The notes under the pieces: model-generated
What the model was told of the DNA's origin: nothing
The model's input: only the letters and a program-made list of their open reading frames with translations
Databases searched by the model: none
Translations under genes and position numbers: made by a program
Assembly: GCA_025356795.1 (NCBI GenBank)
Contig: JANXRR010000423.1
Coordinates: 1 to 7,742 of the forward strand
DNA length: 7,742 nucleotides
Source of the DNA: Bacteroidia bacterium
Lineage (GTDB): Bacteria; Bacteroidota; Bacteroidia; Cytophagales; Cyclobacteriaceae
Direction: 5' to 3'
Shown: in pieces, positions 1 to 6,058 of the stretch
Numbering within the stretch: the stretch's first letter is position 1
Layout of the letters: each line of letters begins with the position of its first letter

Positions 1-642
1 GCCCAACATACAACAAAAAGCAATTAACCCAATACTTACCATAGCCGCATTGGGCAGCCTGAAAAGTGGCTCTGAAGTTTTTTTTGCTTCGGGCTTATCA
101 TTTACTAAATGTTTAACCGAAAGAAAAATAGGAACAAGACATAAAAAAGATGTTATGATAAAGTGGGGGAGTAGGCTCACTCCTATTTTTGTAAAGAAGG
201 ATCCTGCCAAGGCACCCAACATCATACCAATGCTAAAAAGTGCATGAAAGGATGTCATAATGGGTTTGCCAATTTGTTGTTCCACCATTACTGCTTGCGA
301 ATTCATGGAAACATCTAGCATGCCGGCAGAAACGCCCAACAATAAAAAGACAAAGAACAGCCCAACAATTGAAGGCTCTACTAACGCTATAAATGGAATA
401 AATGCGCAATAAGCAAACACCGAAGCTATAACAATTTTCCTGCTTCCATTTCTAATGATCAGCCAACCGGTAAAGGGCATTGCCAAAAGCGCTCCTACTG
501 AAGATGCCAAAAGAGTAAACCCCACAAGGCTATTATCAATATTAAAATGCTCTTGAATGCGCGGCAAACGAGCCATATAGTTAGCATGAGCAAAGCCGTT
601 AAGAAAGAAAATTATTTTGACTGCGATGCGGGAGGGCGACAT
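1..642 (-). CDS. MFS transporter, YbjJ-like (partial, C-terminus off window)
   Basis: This is the N-terminal 214 residues of an inner-membrane Major Facilitator Superfamily protein; the rest lies left of position 1. Hydrophobic segments appear near residues 7-20, 40-62, 69-88, 91-113, 128-150 and 155-176, then the start of a seventh near 200, which fits the first half of a 12-helix carrier. FFLNGFAHANYMARLPRIQ at the start, GSRK in the loop after helix 2, and GMLDVSMNSQAV followed by GKPIMTSFHALFS resemble the YbjJ/FucP-like branch of MFS proteins. The substrate cannot be told. The ATG at 642-640 is the earliest possible start because an in-frame TAA lies five codons upstream; a Met at residue 23 would cut into helix 1. 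There is no Shine-Dalgarno sequence, as is common in Bacteroidota. It follows rny on the same strand after 102 bases containing a palindrome, so co-transcription is possible but unproven. Confidence 0.85.
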   Translation of the reverse strand, partial: MSPSRIAVKIIFFLNGFAHANYMARLPRIQEHFNIDNSLVGFTLLASSVGALLAMPFTGWLIIRNGSRKIVIASVFAYCAFIPFIALVEPSIVGLFFVFLLLGVSAGMLDVSMNSQAVMVEQQIGKPIMTSFHALFSIGMMLGALAGSFFTKIGVSLLPHFIITSFLCLVPIFLSVKHLVNDKPEAKKTSEPLFRLPNAAMVSIGLIAFCCMLG

Positions 643-662
643 TGAAGGACTTGCTTAGGTTG

Positions 663-743
663 TCAATTCTTGAGGCTGCAAGCTACTGGTTTCAAGCCGA
701 TGGTAGAACCCCATGGCTTGAAACCTGCCGCCTGAAGCATGAA
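663..743. repeat. Palindrome of degenerate 7-base repeats
   Basis: This fills most of the gap between rny and the MFS gene. The core is a perfect 11-base inverted repeat: GGTTTCAAGCC at 688-698 and GGCTTGAAACC at 715-725. An inner ATGG/CCAT pair extends the hairpin. Moving outward, both arms follow a 7-base rhythm. On the plus strand the right arm runs as gcttgaa (716), acctgcc (723), gcctgaa (730), gcatgaa (737). On the minus strand the left arm runs as gcttgaa (697-691), accagta, gcttgca, gcctcaa, gaattga, ending at 663. The arms are therefore two diverged heptamer arrays pointing away from each other. It could form a long hairpin in either transcript and might end rny transcription, but no T-run follows on either strand, so it is not a standard intrinsic terminator. 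A REP-like mobile palindrome is an alternative. Confidence 0.7.
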
Positions 744-744
744 T

Positions 745-2310
745 CTACTTCGCATACGCAACACTTCGCATTTCTCTAATTACCGTTACCTTAATTTGAC
801 CAGGGTACTGCATGTCTTTCTCTATTTTTTGAGAGATGTCGAAACTCAGTTGGCCAGCCCGTTCATCGGTGGCTTTTTCTGCATCTACAATCACACGCAA
901 TTCACGACCTGCTTGGATGGCGTAACATTTTTCAACGCCTTCAAAGCTCAATCCTACTTGCTCGAGTTCTTTCAAGCGCTTGATATATTGTTCCATCACT
1001 TCGCGCCTCGCGCCTGGCCTTGCTCCGCTTATCGCATCACATGATTGTATAATGGGAGAAAGAATGTTGGTCATCTCAATCTCATCGTGGTGAGCACCAA
1101 TGGCGTTACAAACTATAGGGTGTTCTTTATACTTAATGGCCAGCTCCATACCCACAATGGCATGAGGCTTCTCCAACTCTTCGGGCCACACTTTTCCAAT
1201 ATCATGTAGAAGTCCAGCTCGCTTGGCTTGTTTCACATTCAATCCCAGTTCGGCCGCCATGATGGCACAAAGGTTTGCTACCTCGCGCGAGTGCTGCAAT
1301 AAGTTTTGACCATACGAAGAACGGAACCGCATTCTTCCTACCATCTTGATCAGCTCAGGAGCCAACCCGTGAATCCCAAGGTCAATAACGGTGCGCTCTC
1401 CTATCTCTATAATTTCGTCATCAATGTTTTTAGATGTTTTCGCAACAATCTCTTCAATACGAGCGGGGTGAATTCTTCCATCCTGTACCAAACGGTGAAG
1501 TGATAATCTAGCAATTTCTCTCCTTACGGGATCAAAACCGGAAATGATGATGGCTTCAGGTGTGTCATCCACAATTATTTCTACTCCTGTGGCAGCTTCC
1601 AATGCGCGGATGTTTCTGCCTTCCCTACCTATAATTTTCCCTTTAATGTCATCACTTTCAATATTGAAGATCGAAACACAGTTCTCAACGGCATGCTCAG
1701 TTGCTGTGCGTTGAATGGTTTCTATTACTATTTTCTTAGCTTCTTTGGTGGCGGTAAGTTTCGCTTCTTCCATGATATCTTTAATGTAGGAGCTAGCCTT
1801 GGTAGTAGCTTCCTCTTTCATTGACTCCACCAACTGATCGCGAGCTTGATCTGCGCTTAGTTTTGAGATGCCTTCCAGTACAGCTACTTTTTGAGCATTG
1901 AATTTATCAAGCTCTTCTTTTCTCTTTTTAACCAGCTCATGCTGTTGGGCTAGGCTTCTTCTCTCTTCATCTAAATCAGTTTCCTTTTTCTTTACCTGCT
2001 CTAATTCTTTAGAAAGTTGCGCTTCACGCTGTTTAATTTTTTGCTCGTTGCTAATGATTTGATTTTTTTTTCGATTGGCCTCCTCCTCAAATTCAACTTT
2101 CATTTTTAGGAGTTTTTCTTTTGCATCTAAAATGCGATCTTTTTTAATGTTCTCGGCTTCTAGTTCTGCTTCTTTCATTATGAGCGCAGCTTTGGAAACT
2201 GCATTTAGCTCATTCTTCTTTATTTTTCGTCTATACAGTTGATTGCCAATAACAATGCTGCCTGTAACGGCACTGGCAAAGGCTGCTAAAATTATTAATA
2301 CAATATCCAT
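745..2310 (-). CDS. rny: Ribonuclease Y
   Basis: RNase Y is a membrane-anchored endoribonuclease that starts mRNA turnover. The protein is 521 residues from the chosen start, the usual family length. Visible parts in order: an N-terminal transmembrane helix (about 3-22), a long charged coiled coil (about 25-200), a KH RNA-binding domain (about 211-275) with the GxxG loop GREG at 228-231, and an HD phosphohydrolase domain (about 330-430) with metal-ligand candidates H340, the H369-D370 pair in LLHDIGK, the HHD at 407-409 and D425. The ARPGARRE signature follows at 430-437. The frame is open to an ATG at 2367, but the added 19 residues are uncharacteristic and [11 protein letters not shown] is a typical RNase Y beginning, so the ATG at 2310-2308 was chosen. 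It lies 70 bases after zapA on the same strand. I found no convincing promoter in that gap, so read-through from zapA is likely. Confidence 0.96.
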   Translation of the reverse strand: MDIVLIILAAFASAVTGSIVIGNQLYRRKIKKNELNAVSKAALIMKEAELEAENIKKDRILDAKEKLLKMKVEFEEEANRKKNQIISNEQKIKQREAQLSKELEQVKKKETDLDEERRSLAQQHELVKKRKEELDKFNAQKVAVLEGISKLSADQARDQLVESMKEEATTKASSYIKDIMEEAKLTATKEAKKIVIETIQRTATEHAVENCVSIFNIESDDIKGKIIGREGRNIRALEAATGVEIIVDDTPEAIIISGFDPVRREIARLSLHRLVQDGRIHPARIEEIVAKTSKNIDDEIIEIGERTVIDLGIHGLAPELIKMVGRMRFRSSYGQNLLQHSREVANLCAIMAAELGLNVKQAKRAGLLHDIGKVWPEELEKPHAIVGMELAIKYKEHPIVCNAIGAHHDEIEMTNILSPIIQSCDAISGARPGARREVMEQYIKRLKELEQVGLSFEGVEKCYAIQAGRELRVIVDAEKATDERAGQLSFDISQKIEKDMQYPGQIKVTVIREMRSVAYAK

Positions 2311-2341
2311 GATAAAAAATTTAGGTATATAAAACACCCAG

Positions 2342-2357
2342 ATCGGCCAATCGGCCA
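2342..2357. repeat. 8-base tandem duplication upstream of rny
   Basis: The unit atcggcca occurs twice back to back (2342-2349 and 2350-2357), in the 70-base zapA-rny gap and 32 bases before the rny start codon. It would lie in the rny leader if the genes are co-transcribed. It might be a simple slippage duplication or a paired protein site; nothing else supports a function. Confidence 0.5.
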
Positions 2358-2380
2358 CAAAAGGCAAGAATGAAAGGAGG

Positions 2381-2665
2381 CTAAAGAGCTTGCGAGACTA
2401 ACTGATTCAGGTGGTTCATCTTTTCCACCACAGTTTGGTCGATGACTTGCAGATTTTCATCGTCTGCGAGTTTATCAATTAAACAATCGAAGGCGGCCAT
2501 AGCCAGCAAATCTTGTTTATCATCTATTCCGAACTGCTCCCGATATTGTTTGATCTTCTCATTAAGTAACTTTCCTGCCGATCGCAGCCGCTCTTCATCT
2601 TTGCGCTTCACCTTCATGGGGTATTCGCGGTCGGCTATTTTGATCTTGATCGAAAGTTCGTCCAT
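2381..2665 (-). CDS. zapA: Cell division protein ZapA
   Basis: ZapA is a small cytoplasmic protein that binds and bundles FtsZ filaments at the division ring. From the chosen start it has 94 residues, normal for the family. The N-terminal part (about 3-20, [16 protein letters not shown]) is the FtsZ-contacting beta-rich head, followed by [19 protein letters not shown] and the family-typical [18 protein letters not shown] (49-66). The C-terminal half is a helical dimerisation segment. The frame is open to an ATG at 2698, but that start would overlap the upstream gene by 25 bases. The ATG at 2665-2663 begins at MDELSIKI, where ZapA proteins normally begin, 8 bases after the upstream stop. The tight spacing indicates an operon with the coiled-coil gene before it. 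Identification rests on length, motif pattern and context. Confidence 0.9.
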   Translation of the reverse strand: MDELSIKIKIADREYPMKVKRKDEERLRSAGKLLNEKIKQYREQFGIDDKQDLLAMAAFDCLIDKLADDENLQVIDQTVVEKMNHLNQLVSQAL

Positions 2666-2673
2666 TATCGGGT

Positions 2674-2970
2674 TTATCTGCTCAAATGTGCTATGCACTT
2701 GTCGATTTCTCGAATATACTCTTCTACTTTCCTTTTCAACTCCGTTGCACTTCCGTCTTCCGGGTTAATTTGGTCTACAATTTTAGTTATTTTAATCTGA
2801 TTTTTAAAATTATGCAACTGCTCGTCTCTCGCCTTAAGGCCATCTTTCAAATCGTGACTTTCAAGTTTAAGGCCGCGAATCTCCTCTTTCAACGATTTGT
2901 GTTCATTGAGCAGCACCAGAATTTTTCGTTCTAATCCGTTGAGGCTGGTTTTTAATGATTCTTGATCCAT
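2674..2970 (-). CDS. Small coiled-coil protein upstream of zapA (ZapB-like by position)
   Basis: This encodes a 98-residue, highly charged and soluble protein with no signal peptide or membrane segment. Residues about 5-60 show a heptad-like spacing of hydrophobic residues (LKTSLNGLERKILVLLNEH, then LKEEIRGLKLE), predicting a long alpha-helical coiled coil. A short linker with NPEDGSAT (about 69-76) is followed by a second helix (about 77-97) with KRKVEEYIREIDKCI. It is not a recognised enzyme. Its position directly before zapA (8-base gap) and its form suggest a ZapA partner, analogous to ZapB of gammaproteobacteria, which is also a small coiled coil. Sequence homology to ZapB is not claimed. 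Small proteins at this position may carry misleading names copied from neighbouring pheT. The ATG at 2970-2968 gives MDQESLKT and lies 76 bases after the pheT stop. Coding status is well supported by operon packing; the role is inference. Confidence 0.8.
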   Translation of the reverse strand: MDQESLKTSLNGLERKILVLLNEHKSLKEEIRGLKLESHDLKDGLKARDEQLHNFKNQIKITKIVDQINPEDGSATELKRKVEEYIREIDKCIAHLSR

Positions 2971-2974
2971 GAAA

Positions 2975-3005
2975 GAAATTTACAACTTTATATTTAATAG
3001 ACAAG
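2975..3005 (-). promoter_or_regulatory. Weak candidate promoter for the coiled-coil/zapA genes
   Basis: On the minus strand CTTG (3005-3002) is followed after exactly 19 bases by TAAATTTC (2982-2975). This resembles the Bacteroidota -33/-7 pattern (TTTG, about 19 bases, TAnnTTTG) with one mismatch in each element. Only four bases separate the -7 element from the ATG at 2970, so a transcript would be almost leaderless, which lowers confidence. The -33 element touches the foot of a hairpin at 3004-3030. Confidence 0.3.
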
Positions 3006-3030
3006 GCACTAGCAACAATGACTATTGCCT
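3004..3030 (-). other. Hairpin between pheT and the coiled-coil gene
   Basis: aggcactag (3004-3012) and ctattgcct (3022-3030) form a 9-base stem with one mismatch around a 9-base loop, starting 17 bases after the pheT stop codon. The following minus-strand bases are AT-rich but contain no run of T, so a full intrinsic terminator is unlikely. It could be an attenuator, a 3'-end stabiliser or a processing site that separates pheT output from zapA output. Function is inferred only from position and shape. Confidence 0.4.
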
Positions 3031-3046
3031 CATCTTATCAATTACT

Positions 3047-5485
3047 TCACTTTCTTATTACCGCGCCCATCTTCTGCTCAAAAGCCGTCATCAATTTGGC
3101 CATTACTTTTTCAATCTCCTCGTCTGTCAATGTTTTCGTGTTATCAAGTAACGTAAAGCCTAATGCATACGCTTTTTTCCCTTCCGGAATTTTGTCGCCT
3201 TCGTAAACATCAAATACGATAATGTCTTTCAAGAATTTCTTTTCCGTTTCGTGAATCAGATTTTTTATTTCGGCAAAGCTTACGTTTTTATCCAACACCA
3301 GTGAAAGATCTCTTCGTACTTCGGGGAATTTTGAAATCTCTTCTACTCTAAATTTAGGGCTTGCTGACCGGAAGAGAATAACTGTATTCAAATCCGCATA
3401 AAACACTTCTTGCTTCACGCCAAGCTCTTTTGCTAAAGCAGGTTTTACCTTGCCAACAATTCCTATTTCGGTTTTGCCTTGCAGCAATCTTATACCATAC
3501 TCAAGCAAGGGATGGTTTTCCAATTTTTCTTGCTTGCTATTATCAATAGAACACTTCTCTAAAATATTAGAAACCTGTTGCGCCACATCATAATAGCTGG
3601 TCGGGTTGTTTTTGTTCTGCCAGTTTTCGGCTTCGTTGTTTCCCGTAAGGTAAATGGCCAACCGCTCTTCTTCTTGAAATTTGAAATTTGCAGTTTGCAA
3701 TTTGTCAACCTCCTTCCAATACACTTTTCCGAATTCAAAAAGCTTCAGGTCTTTTTGCTTGCGGTTGATATTGTGCGAGCATACCTCTAGCCCTGTGAAA
3801 AGCATGTTTTGCCTTAGAATACCTTGCTCTTCGCTCAGTTTATTTAAGATTTCAACAGGTTCGCCTTCAAAAGTAAGTTTCTGCTTTTGCTGATAAGCGT
3901 AATTGGTGAGTGAGTTGGTCAAGATTTCGTAGAAGCCATTGCCCACCAGCATTTCGCCAATAGATCGTTTAAATTTATTAATATCCTTGGCGGGAAATCC
4001 CGACAGGTAATCCGTGCCCGCAATGTTCGATAGCTCGATGTTGTTGATGCCATAAATCCGCAGAATTTCTTCTACGATATCTGCTTCAGCAACTACATCA
4101 ACACGAAAAGGTGGAACGGAAACCACAAAACTTGTTTCTTTCTTTTCAATGATTTGGATATCCAGTTTTTCTAGAATAGAGAAAATAGTTTCCCTTGGAA
4201 TTTGCTTACCGATAAGTCGGTTTACATTTTTATCCTTTACTTCAAAAACTTTGTTTTCAATTTTGGTAGGATATATATCAATCACTTCAGAAGAGATGGT
4301 TCCGCCTGCTATTTCTTTTATTAACAATGCCGCCCGCTTCAAGGCAAACACCGTCATGTTAGGGTCGGTGCCGCGCTCGTAGCGAAACGAAGCATCTGTT
4401 TTAAGTTGATGGTGCTGCGATGTTTTTCGAATAGTAGTTGCAGAGAAATAGGCACTCTCTAAAAACAACGAAGTAGTAGCAGCTGTTGTTCCTGACGTTA
4501 ATCCACCAAACACACCTGCCATGCACATGCCCTCCTTTTCGTTGCAGATCATTAGGTCGTTGGCCGATAAGGAACGTTCTTTGCCATCTAACGTAACGAA
4601 CTTTGTTCCTTCGGCAAGTGTCTTTACGATTACTTTATTGCCTATTATTTTAGAAGCATCAAATGCGTGGAGGGGTTGCCCCAATTCGTGCAGCACAAAA
4701 TTAGTAGCATCCACAATGTTATTGATAGGGGTTAACCCGATCGAACGAAGCCTGTTTTGCAACCATGCCGGAGACTCTTTCACGGTTATTCCGGAAATTG
4801 TAATTGCTGAATAGCGGGGGCAAGCCTCTGTGTTTTCTACAATCACTTCAATTTGCGATTTGGAATTTACGATTTGGAATTCCTCTACACTTGGCAATTT
4901 TATTGGCCTGCTTAACGATGCTTTTATATCGCGAGCTGTACCAAGATGAGAAGCAGCATCTGCGCGATTAGGGGTAAGGCCAATTTCAAAAACATAATCG
5001 GTTTCTACCTTATAAAAGGAAGCGGCAGGAGTTCCGTTGGCGACCGTTGTATTCAACACAATAATGCCAGCGTGAGAAGAGCCCAAGCCAATTTCGTCTT
5101 CTGCACAAATCATTCCTTCTGAGAGCTCGCCTCTTATTTTAGAAACCTTAATGGTAAAAGGTTCTCCGCTTGATGGATGTACAGTGCTACCTGGAACGGC
5201 CACAACCACTTTTTGGCTAGCAGCAACATTGGGTGCACCACAAACAATATGTAGTGGCTTTTCCTGACCAACATCTACTGTGGTAACTGAAAGCTTATCG
5301 GCATTAGGATGTTTGGCACATGTAAGCACTTCGCCAATTACCAACCCTTTCAGTCCGCCTTTGATGGTTTCGAAAGGCTCTATACTTTCCACCTCAAGTC
5401 CAGTAGAGGTAAGTGTTTTTCCTGTTTCTTCTGGTGATTGCGGGATATCAATAAATTGTGTGAGCCAATTGTAAGAAATCTTCAT
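3047..5485 (-). CDS. pheT: Phenylalanine--tRNA ligase beta subunit
   Basis: PheT pairs with PheS in an alpha2-beta2 cytoplasmic enzyme that charges tRNA-Phe; the beta chain recognises tRNA and carries the editing site. The protein is 812 residues, the normal size. Order seen: N-terminal MKISYNWLTQFIDIP, a tRNA-binding OB-like domain (about 40-155) with KHPNADKLSV at 58-67, the B3/B4 editing domain (about 215-395) with NNIVDATNFVLHELGQPLHAFD at 255-276, the B5 domain (about 408-480), the inactive synthetase-like core (about 500-700) and the FDX-ACB anticodon-binding domain (about 715-810) with KFPEVRRDLSLV. The frame is open to an ATG at 5545, but MKISYNWLTQ is the standard PheT beginning, so the ATG at 5485-5483 was chosen; a promoter match lies 18-49 bases upstream. 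pheS is not adjacent: upstream is a toxin-antitoxin remnant. Two loops (residues 201-212 and 594-605) are encoded by 7-base tandem repeats. Confidence 0.97.
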   Translation of the reverse strand: MKISYNWLTQFIDIPQSPEETGKTLTSTGLEVESIEPFETIKGGLKGLVIGEVLTCAKHPNADKLSVTTVDVGQEKPLHIVCGAPNVAASQKVVVAVPGSTVHPSSGEPFTIKVSKIRGELSEGMICAEDEIGLGSSHAGIIVLNTTVANGTPAASFYKVETDYVFEIGLTPNRADAASHLGTARDIKASLSRPIKLPSVEEFQIVNSKSQIEVIVENTEACPRYSAITISGITVKESPAWLQNRLRSIGLTPINNIVDATNFVLHELGQPLHAFDASKIIGNKVIVKTLAEGTKFVTLDGKERSLSANDLMICNEKEGMCMAGVFGGLTSGTTAATTSLFLESAYFSATTIRKTSQHHQLKTDASFRYERGTDPNMTVFALKRAALLIKEIAGGTISSEVIDIYPTKIENKVFEVKDKNVNRLIGKQIPRETIFSILEKLDIQIIEKKETSFVVSVPPFRVDVVAEADIVEEILRIYGINNIELSNIAGTDYLSGFPAKDINKFKRSIGEMLVGNGFYEILTNSLTNYAYQQKQKLTFEGEPVEILNKLSEEQGILRQNMLFTGLEVCSHNINRKQKDLKLFEFGKVYWKEVDKLQTANFKFQEEERLAIYLTGNNEAENWQNKNNPTSYYDVAQQVSNILEKCSIDNSKQEKLENHPLLEYGIRLLQGKTEIGIVGKVKPALAKELGVKQEVFYADLNTVILFRSASPKFRVEEISKFPEVRRDLSLVLDKNVSFAEIKNLIHETEKKFLKDIIVFDVYEGDKIPEGKKAYALGFTLLDNTKTLTDEEIEKVMAKLMTAFEQKMGAVIRK
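3673..3707. repeat. Heptamer array inside pheT (core domain loop)
   Basis: Five consecutive 7-base units, with consensus tttgmaa on the plus strand (AAATTNC-like on minus), run from 3673 to 3707: cttgaaa, tttgaaa, tttgcag, tttgcaa, tttgtca. They encode PheT residues about 594-605 (DKLQTANFKFQE), between FGKVYW and ERLAIYLTG in the synthetase-like core. Three units equal 21 bases, so an expansion by three keeps the frame. From memory, related proteins have a shorter loop here, by about seven residues; that needs an alignment. Confidence 0.65.
4851..4885. repeat. Heptamer array inside pheT (linker before B3/B4)
   Basis: Four clear units plus one partial unit of 7 bases run from 4851: atttgcg, atttgga, atttacg, atttgga, then attcctc. 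On the coding strand the unit is AAATNNN, close to the array at 3673-3707. They encode PheT residues about 201-212 (EEFQIVNSKSQI), in the linker between the tRNA-binding domain and the B3/B4 domain. The protein stays in frame through the array. Confidence 0.62.
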
Positions 5486-5503
5486 GCGTTTTAAAAATGG
5501 GAA

Positions 5504-5534
5504 TAAAATTAGAGGATTAATTCCGCTTTGCAAG
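5504..5534 (-). promoter_or_regulatory. Candidate pheT promoter
   Basis: On the minus strand CTTG (5534-5531), a 19-base spacer and TAATTTTA (5511-5504) match the Bacteroidota -33/-7 pattern with one mismatch in each element. The -7 element ends 18 bases before the pheT ATG at 5485, leaving a short leader. The -33 element and most of the spacer lie within the last codons of the hicA relic, so this sequence may have come with the toxin gene or evolved after it decayed. Confidence 0.5.
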
Positions 5535-5753
5535 ATGGGCAACAAACTCTTCTGGTGAAAGATTGATCTCTTTAAAATCTTATGTATTAATGGCCTTCCT
5601 CAGTCCCTTCCGGGATGATGCGGAAAGGTTGTGTATCTTCCGTCTGCATGTTTATAAAAAACGTGGCTTCCTTTCTGCCGATTAATTTGAAACCCCAATA
5701 TCAATAGCAATTTTTCAAACCTTTTGGAATCGAATGATGGGAAGCCCGCTCAC
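5517..5753 (-). pseudogene. hicA: Broken HicA-type mRNA interferase toxin
   Basis: HicA toxins are small double-stranded-RNA-binding-fold ribonucleases that cut mRNA and are neutralised by HicB. No single frame is intact, but joining three frames gives a complete HicA of about 78 residues. It starts as (GTG) SGLPIIR, then shifts frame near 5726-5732, where loss of two bases fits. It continues with SKRFEKLLLILGFQINRQK and GSHVFYKHADGRYTTFPHHP, including the catalytic-type His of the GSH motif, then GRD. A TGA stop follows at 5602-5600, then GRPLIHKILK. A second frameshift near 5568-5573 (one base lost) leads to EINLSPEEFVAHLAKRN and a TAA at 5519-5517. The GTG start at 5753-5751 is 20 bases after the hicB stop, normal for a hicBA pair; the original start may have been ATG. 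Three separate lesions make sequencing error unlikely. No active toxin is expected. Confidence 0.85.
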
Positions 5754-5773
5754 TAAATTGAAAGTTGGATAGT

Positions 5774-6007
5774 TTAAACTGTAACCATTATTTGTTGAGT
5801 GCCCACAAAGGCTGACTGAATTTTATCAAAGTCATTAACTGATAGTTCTTTCAGGCAAAGAGATGCAACCTCCTCCAAGTTTTCTTGGAGTTCGTCCAGT
5901 GTTGCGGCTTGCGTATATGCTCCAGGTAACGAAGGTATATAACCAATGTTTAAACCAGTCTCACTATCTTTTTCTATTTGTGCAGTGAATGTGTATTTGC
6001 CTTTCAT
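5774..6007 (-). CDS. hicB: HicB-family antitoxin (orphan)
   Basis: HicB antitoxins bind and block HicA toxins. This 77-residue protein has the family's partly degenerate RNase H-like fold: KYTFTAQIEKD (4-14), the signature GYIPSLPGAYTQAATLDELQ (22-41), and a helix with EENL-type spacing ending in CLKEL. The tail FVGTQQIMVTV (67-77) resembles C-termini of other HicB proteins. There is no room for a separate helix-turn-helix or ribbon-helix-helix DNA-binding domain, so self-repression is not supported by the protein itself. The frame is open to an ATG at 6085, but the added 26 residues do not look like HicB, and a strong promoter match (6028-6058) lies inside that stretch, so the ATG at 6007-6005 was chosen. 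Its partner hicA immediately downstream is a pseudogene, leaving this an antitoxin without a local target. The frame itself shows no damage. Confidence 0.85.
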   Translation of the reverse strand: MKGKYTFTAQIEKDSETGLNIGYIPSLPGAYTQAATLDELQENLEEVASLCLKELSVNDFDKIQSAFVGTQQIMVTV

Positions 6008-6027
6008 GGATATAAGTAATTGCCTTT

Positions 6028-6058
6028 CAAAATTAGCAGGATAAAGCGGATTGGCAAT
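6028..6058 (-). promoter_or_regulatory. Candidate hicB promoter with flanking inverted repeat
   Basis: On the minus strand ATTG (6058-6055), a 19-base spacer and TAATTTTG (6035-6028) match the Bacteroidota pattern, with an exact -7 element (TAnnTTTG) and one mismatch in the -33. Transcription would start near 6021-6024, about 15 bases before the hicB ATG at 6007. A 6-base inverted repeat, attgcc (6019-6024) and ggcaat (6053-6058), brackets the promoter from the start point to the -33 element and could be an operator. It could also be chance. Confidence 0.55.

Noticed and set aside
688..725. Intrinsic terminator at the rny end
   Set aside because: The stem is strong but no T-run follows on either strand; kept as a palindromic repeat instead.
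2311..2367. Upstream ATG for rny adding 19 residues
   Set aside because: The extension runs through the 8-base tandem repeat and does not resemble RNase [12 protein letters not shown] is the typical beginning.
2311..2380. Possible 6S RNA downstream of zapA, as in gammaproteobacteria
   Set aside because: The gap before rny is only 70 bases, far shorter than a 6S RNA of about 180, and shows no matching fold.
663..4885. CRISPR array or phage att sites from the short repeats
   Set aside because: The units are 7 bases, contiguous and degenerate with no spacers, and no cas, integrase or phage gene is present.
739..5474. Plus-strand open frames opposite rny, zapA and pheT (for example 739-1044, 2442-2768, 4521-4814)
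   Set aside because: They are antisense shadows of well-identified minus-strand genes, with no recognisable domains or plausible context.
5486..5545. Upstream ATG for pheT adding 20 residues
   Set aside because: It would start inside the hicA relic and upstream of the promoter match; MKISYNWLTQ is the family N-terminus.
5517..5753. Programmed frameshifting to make a functional HicA
   Set aside because: Two shifts in different sequence contexts plus an in-frame TGA would be needed in under 240 bases, with no slippery heptamer or stimulatory structure seen.
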